Positions 60,355-64,000 of a DNA stretch of 64,000 nucleotides are shown here, one piece after another (position 1 is the first letter of the stretch; the number at the start of each line of letters is the position of its first letter). A model generated the notes under the pieces. That model did no database searches. It worked only from the letters and a program-made list of their open reading frames with translations, and was not told the origin of the DNA. Source of the stretch: Streptomyces sp. NRRL S-31. GTDB lineage: Bacteria > Actinomycetota > Actinomycetes > Streptomycetales > Streptomycetaceae. The DNA is taken from NCBI RefSeq assembly GCF_000718775.1, contig NZ_JOCB01000004.1, positions 69,304-133,303 of the forward strand. The letters are read 5' to 3'. The translations under genes and the position numbers were made by a program.

Positions 60355-61405
60355 CGGACGGCGCGCTCTGCCCCAGGTACGGCATCAGCTGTTCGGCCAG
60401 CTGGTCGAGGGACTCGGCGTCCAGGTCGGCGGAGCGGGCCAGGTAGATCGCGTTGAGGAGCTGGTCGGTGGCCAGGTCGCCGACGCCCGACCGGGTCAGG
60501 AAGCGGTCGATCAGGCTCCGGGCGTAGTCGTCGGGCTCGCCCAGGTGGGCGCGGACGATCTCGGCGAGGTGCCGGTCGTCCGGCTGCCGCAGGTGCAGCG
60601 TGACACAGCGGCGCAGGAAGGCGGGCGGGAACTCGCGCTCGCCGTTGCTGGTGAGGACGACGAACGGGAAGGCCCGGCAGCGGACCCGGCCGCGGACCAC
60701 CGGGACCCGCTCGTCGGTGCCGTCGGCCAGCACCTCGGCGACGCCGTCCGGGGCGAGCCGGGAGGCGCGCACCAGCTCGGGGATCTCGTACTGGCCCTCC
60801 TCCAGCACGTTCAGCAGGTCGTTGGGCAGGTCGAGGTCGCTCTTGTCGATCTCGTCGATGAGCAGCGCGCGGGGACGGTCGTACGGCAGGAGGGCGGTGC
60901 CCAGCGGGCCGAGGCGCAAGTGGTGCTCGACGCCCGACCCGTCGTCGACGCCCGACCCGTCGTCGGCGCCGGACGCGCCGCCCGTCCGGTGCGTCCCGGC
61001 GGCCTCCTGCCGGGCCGCGTACAGCCGGGAGAGCGGGTCGTACTGGTAGAGGCCGTCGTGCAGGGTGCTGCGGCTGGTGACGTTCCAGCGCAGCACCGGG
61101 CCGAGCCGCAGCTCCCGGGCGACCGCGTACACCAGCGAGGACTTGCCGGTGCCGGGCGGGCCGGTGACCAGCAGCGGGCGCCGCAGATACAGGGCCGCGT
61201 TGACCAGCTGGACCGTCTCCGGCGTGGCCTGGTAGGTCTCGGCGCGGTGGGTGCGGTCGGGGGAGACGGCGGCGGCGTCGGCGGCCGCCTCCGGCGCCGG
61301 GAGCACCGGCCCGCCGTCGAAGGCCCGCCAGGGCGGCGGCGCGGGCAGCTCGGTGATGCCGTCGTGCGGCTCGGTCGTACCGGTGTAGACGGGCCACAGG
61401 GGCAT
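60344..61405 (-). CDS. MoxR-type AAA+ ATPase of the conflict operon
   Basis: 353 residues. Walker A GPPGTGKSS (82-90), Walker B ALLIDEID (180-187), sensor 1 VVLTSNGER and arginine finger PPAFLRRC all intact. MoxR-family proteins remodel partner complexes, classically with vWA proteins. A DDGSGVDDGSGVE insertion near 148-160 comes from an 18-bp tandem duplication. The ATG at 61405 has a GAAAGAG ribosome site. The gene lies between the trypsin/VMAP-C gene and the SAV_2336 gene and overlaps the latter. Confidence 0.88.
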
Positions 61406-61444
61406 GGGCTCTTTCTCTTCCGTGCGGGGCGGTCGTGCGGTCGG

Positions 61445-63193
61445 TCAGGCGACGGGCGAGTGCAGGCTCGCGGTGGTCTCGGGGAAGCAGCGCGGGTCGT
61501 CCCAGAGCAGCTGCACATCCCTCGCCCAGTGCCGGTCGGGCTCGTCGGCGGCGTCCGCGGTCATCCGCAACGACATGATGTGCCGGGGCAGTTCGGCGGG
61601 CGGCACCCCGGCGAGGGAGACGGCGAGCTGGTCCAGGAAGGCCGTGCCGGGACAGGGCGGCGCGTCCGCGCGCCCGGTGTCGGGGCAGGACGCCTCCTCG
61701 TGCACCGCGCAGGGGGCGCCGGTCCGCGGCCACAGCAGGACCGGCACGGGCACGGTGAGCCCGACCTCGAAGTGCGGACGGGCCGCCGTGGGCGGGGCCG
61801 CGAAGCCCGCGAGCCCCGCGTCGACCTCCCACAGCCGCTTGCGCAGGCTCGGCGGGCGCTCCCGGGTGCCGCACTCGACGCGGTGCACCTCCACCCCGCC
61901 CCCGGCGTCCAGCTTCCGCCACTTCTTGCGCAACTGGTGGCGGAGCCGGCCGCTGTGGTGGCGGGCCCGGTCGGTCACCACGAGGGGGTAGGCACAGCCC
62001 AGGGGTGTGCTGTCGTCCGCGCCGCACTCCCAGTGCGCCACCGCCTCGTTGAGCCACTCGCGCGGCAGGACGAACGTCACCAGCTCGTCGGCGTCCGGGG
62101 CGAGGTGGGCGACGGCCTCGTCGATACGGCCCTGCACCCAGGCCCGCACCCCGGTGCGCGGCAGCCGGCGGGCGCCCACCGGCCGGCGCCGTCCGTCGCG
62201 GTACGCGGACACCTCCACGGTCACCTGGTCGGGACCGGCGCCGCTGTGGTCGATCTCGACGACGACCGGGGACCAGGCCGGGGCGGCCGGCGGGACCGGG
62301 ACGGCCGCCGCGTCCGGCACCGCCGGGGCCGATAAGTCCGGTGTTACGTCCAGCAGTTCGGCCACCCGGTCGGCGAACCGGTCCACCGCCTCCGGGTCCG
62401 GGACCTCCCACTGCGCGTAACCGGCGGCCGCCCACAGGGAGGGGAAGCCGCCCGGGGGCAGCGGCGGACCGAAGGCGCCGACCGCGTCCACGTACATCCG
62501 GTTCGGGTCGCCCGCCCCGGGGGCCTCGGCCGCGGCCCGGCGCAGCAGGGCGTACAGCCGCCGGCGGGACTCGTCGCGGTGGCCCGGGGTGGGCACCAGC
62601 TCGCCCAGCTCCGGCCAGTGGCGCGCCAGGACGTCCAGCGGCAGCATCCGGCCCTTGCGCACGTCCGGCGACGACCCGAGGGCCGCGGTGACCATACCGG
62701 CGACCGTGCCGTCGGGCAGGGCCGCCGCCGCCCCGCTGAACCCCTCCTCGATCGGCTGTCCATGGCCGTGCCAGGCCACCAGCTCCAGCCACTCGCCGGC
62801 GATCAACTGCCCGGAGACGGCCTGGTACTCGGCGAGCGTGCCCTCGTCGTAGCCCTCGGGGAAGCCGTACGCGATCAGCCGGGGGTACGGCTCGGTGTAC
62901 GCGGCCTCGGGTGCCGCGAACCGGGCCGGGGCCAGCGGGACGTCCCGCTCCAGTTCGAGGACGGCCACGTCACCGGGGTCGGTGACGCCGCCCTCCCACC
63001 CGCCGTGGGCGACCACCGAGGCGGGCAGCTCGCCCAGCTCCCGGGCGTGCGGGAAGGCGACCGTCACCGCGGCCCGGTCGCGCTGCCGGACGACGTGGGC
63101 ACAGGTGAGCAGCCGGCGGGCGGTGACCAGGAAGCCGGCCCCCAGCTCGTCGCCGCAGGCGATCCGGGCGTGCCAGGCGGCGCTGCGCATCAC
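61445..63193 (-). CDS. Trypsin-like serine protease fused to a VMAP-C domain
   Basis: 582 residues, no signal peptide, so probably intracellular. Chymotrypsin-type protease at 1-190: His33 (LLTCAHVV), Asp75 (DVAVLEL) and Ser153 (EEGFSGAAA). A short helical segment (RRRLYALLRRAAAEA, ~210-285) may be an effector-associated domain. From ~308 on is the VMAP-C region: VTFVLPREWLNEAVAHWEC, PLGCAYPLVVTDRAR and LRKKWRKLDA. The combination is characteristic of the vWA-MoxR-associated (VMAP) conflict systems. GTGA (63193) or TGATG (63190) start overlaps the upstream gene. Confidence 0.87.
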   Translation of the reverse strand: MMRSAAWHARIACGDELGAGFLVTARRLLTCAHVVRQRDRAAVTVAFPHARELGELPASVVAHGGWEGGVTDPGDVAVLELERDVPLAPARFAAPEAAYTEPYPRLIAYGFPEGYDEGTLAEYQAVSGQLIAGEWLELVAWHGHGQPIEEGFSGAAAALPDGTVAGMVTAALGSSPDVRKGRMLPLDVLARHWPELGELVPTPGHRDESRRRLYALLRRAAAEAPGAGDPNRMYVDAVGAFGPPLPPGGFPSLWAAAGYAQWEVPDPEAVDRFADRVAELLDVTPDLSAPAVPDAAAVPVPPAAPAWSPVVVEIDHSGAGPDQVTVEVSAYRDGRRRPVGARRLPRTGVRAWVQGRIDEAVAHLAPDADELVTFVLPREWLNEAVAHWECGADDSTPLGCAYPLVVTDRARHHSGRLRHQLRKKWRKLDAGGGVEVHRVECGTRERPPSLRKRLWEVDAGLAGFAAPPTAARPHFEVGLTVPVPVLLWPRTGAPCAVHEEASCPDTGRADAPPCPGTAFLDQLAVSLAGVPPAELPRHIMSLRMTADAADEPDRHWARDVQLLWDDPRCFPETTASLHSPVA

Positions 63194-63642
63194 CGGCCGG
63201 CGGGCTCCGTGCCCGGGGCGGTGCGGTCCGGCACGGACGGCTGCGGTACGGCCGGTTCCGGTACGACCGGTCGTGACACTGCCGGTTCGGGTACGACCGG
63301 CTCCGGCGCGGTCGGTCCGCCCGGCGTCCGTTCCGGGGACCAGCTGAGCTTGACGACCAGGTGGCCCTCCGCCGATCCCTTGGCGATGACGGCACCGGCC
63401 TCCGCGGACAGCCGTACGCCGAACTCGATCTCCACCGCGTCGGGACGCAGGCTGCCGTCCCGGAAGACCCGCAACGCCGCTGCCGCCGCCGCCCGTACGC
63501 CGTCCAGCGCGCCCTCGAAGGTGCGTGCGGCCTGCGCCGGTCCGTCGCCGCGCGAGACCAGACGGGCGCCCGACCGGGTGCCGACGCCCTCCACCACGAC
63601 CAGCGCGCCGTCCTCGGTCCTGAACTCGACCAACCCGTCCAT
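63190..63642 (-). CDS. Trypsin-co-occurring domain protein (CU044_2847 / TRYPCO1 type)
   Basis: 150 residues. The first ~105 form the domain: LVEFRTEDGALVVVEGVG, FEGALDGVRAAAAAALRVF, PDAVEIEFGVRLSAEAGAVIA and GHLVVKLSW. This is the family annotated CU044_2847 in actinobacteria, which co-occurs with trypsin-like proteases. The C-terminal ~40 residues are a PEPxV repeat tail (PEPVVPEPAVSRPVVPEPAV), probably a flexible linker. ATG at 63642 with GGGGGAG upstream. First gene of the operon; it probably senses the trigger or restrains the protease. Confidence 0.83.
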   Translation of the reverse strand: MDGLVEFRTEDGALVVVEGVGTRSGARLVSRGDGPAQAARTFEGALDGVRAAAAAALRVFRDGSLRPDAVEIEFGVRLSAEAGAVIAKGSAEGHLVVKLSWSPERTPGGPTAPEPVVPEPAVSRPVVPEPAVPQPSVPDRTAPGTEPAGR

Positions 63643-63872
63643 ACAGACGCTCGCTCCCCCTCGGCGGTGACGTGTGACAACTCCTATGTTACGGACGGTG
63701 CTTCGGCTGTCGCCCACCGAACGCGCCGAACGCGCCGGGCGCGCCGCGGCCGGGAACGGCGGGAACCCGCCAGGGCGCCTTTCCGTCGGCCGCGGTCAAC
63801 TCCCGTACGACCGAGGCCCCTCACACTCGTCCCAGCACGCGATCCGCTCGACCCGAACGAGAAGAGGCGTGG

Positions 63873-64000
63873 ATGAGCACAGGACCAGTCAGACGCGGTA
63901 CGGCGCTGCTGGCGGCGGCGCTGGTGGGCGCCCTGCTCCCGGCCGGCCCGGCGACCGCGCGGGAGGCCCCCGCGGCCCCCGCCCCCGCCGCCCCCCGCAC
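63873..64000 (+). CDS. Secreted protein, 5' end only
   Basis: The ATG at 63873 is preceded by GAAGAGG. The visible 42 codons read MSTGPVRRGTALLAAALVGA then LLPAGPATAREAPAAPAPAA: a Sec signal peptide likely cleaved after ATA or TAR, followed by a Pro/Ala linker. The rest lies beyond the window, so the function cannot be stated. It is divergent from the conflict operon; 63643-63872 is the shared promoter gap. Confidence 0.6.
   Translation, partial: MSTGPVRRGTALLAAALVGALLPAGPATAREAPAAPAPAAPR

Overview
The window is high-GC actinobacterial DNA, almost certainly a Streptomyces chromosome. The signs are extreme third-position GC, frequent GTG starts, ATGA/GTGA overlaps, Tat lipoproteins, an Hrd-type sigma factor beside dnaG, a MEDS/STAS regulator pair and an mbl-like gene. 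The order (ppdK, nirBD, nasA, siroheme chelatase, dgt, dnaG, hrdA-like sigma, ABC exporter pair, sugar kinase, tRNAs, mbl-like) looks like ordinary chromosomal core. I recall the same order in S. coelicolor, but that is memory and not a search.

Layout. 1-8.8 kb: part of a DHA2 drug exporter, dus, a membrane sulfatase-fold protein, then two glucosidase-type enzymes transcribed away from a ROK regulator. 9-12 kb: ppdK behind a long leader with a duplicated 14-bp palindrome and a strong hairpin. 12-16 kb: a secreted DUF4232 protein diverging from a three-gene sugar ABC importer (no ATPase gene). 16-32 kb: nitrate assimilation genes (nirD, nirB, an extra FAD oxidoreductase, nasA, a CbiX-type chelatase) interspersed with a DUF1801 protein, a class E/F sortase and its likely partner, an M4 protease, an arylamine N-acetyltransferase, a pentapeptide-type membrane protein and a DUF218 protein. 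Two GlnR-like boxes mark the nir cluster and the chelatase. 31-42.7 kb: dgt and dnaG (both with leaderless-type promoters), a ferredoxin-reductase-like flavoprotein, hrdA-like sigma, a heterodimeric ABC exporter, an FGGY kinase and a small membrane protein. 42.8-43.3 kb: two identical tRNA-Asn genes and a CAT-anticodon tRNA.

43.6-53 kb is accessory-like: a strong promoter drives a duplicated HAMP membrane protein, then CapB/PgsB and CapC/PgsC (poly-gamma-glutamate synthase type), a Tat NlpC/P60 lipoprotein, a GT39-like transferase and an M20 peptidase. No CapA is present. A broken small gene, a 33-codon ORF with a very strong ribosome binding site, and a STAS plus MEDS-HATPase switch follow.

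55.9-63.6 kb, the region of greatest interest: four overlapping or closely spaced leftward genes encode a trypsin-co-occurring domain protein, a trypsin fused to a VMAP-C domain, a MoxR-type AAA ATPase and a 1,495-residue SAV_2336-type protein. The last carries a vWA-like region, a pseudokinase, a SARP-like winged helix and a HAD domain that has lost its catalytic residues. This matches the architecture of proposed NTP-dependent biological conflict systems. The window ends inside a secreted protein gene.
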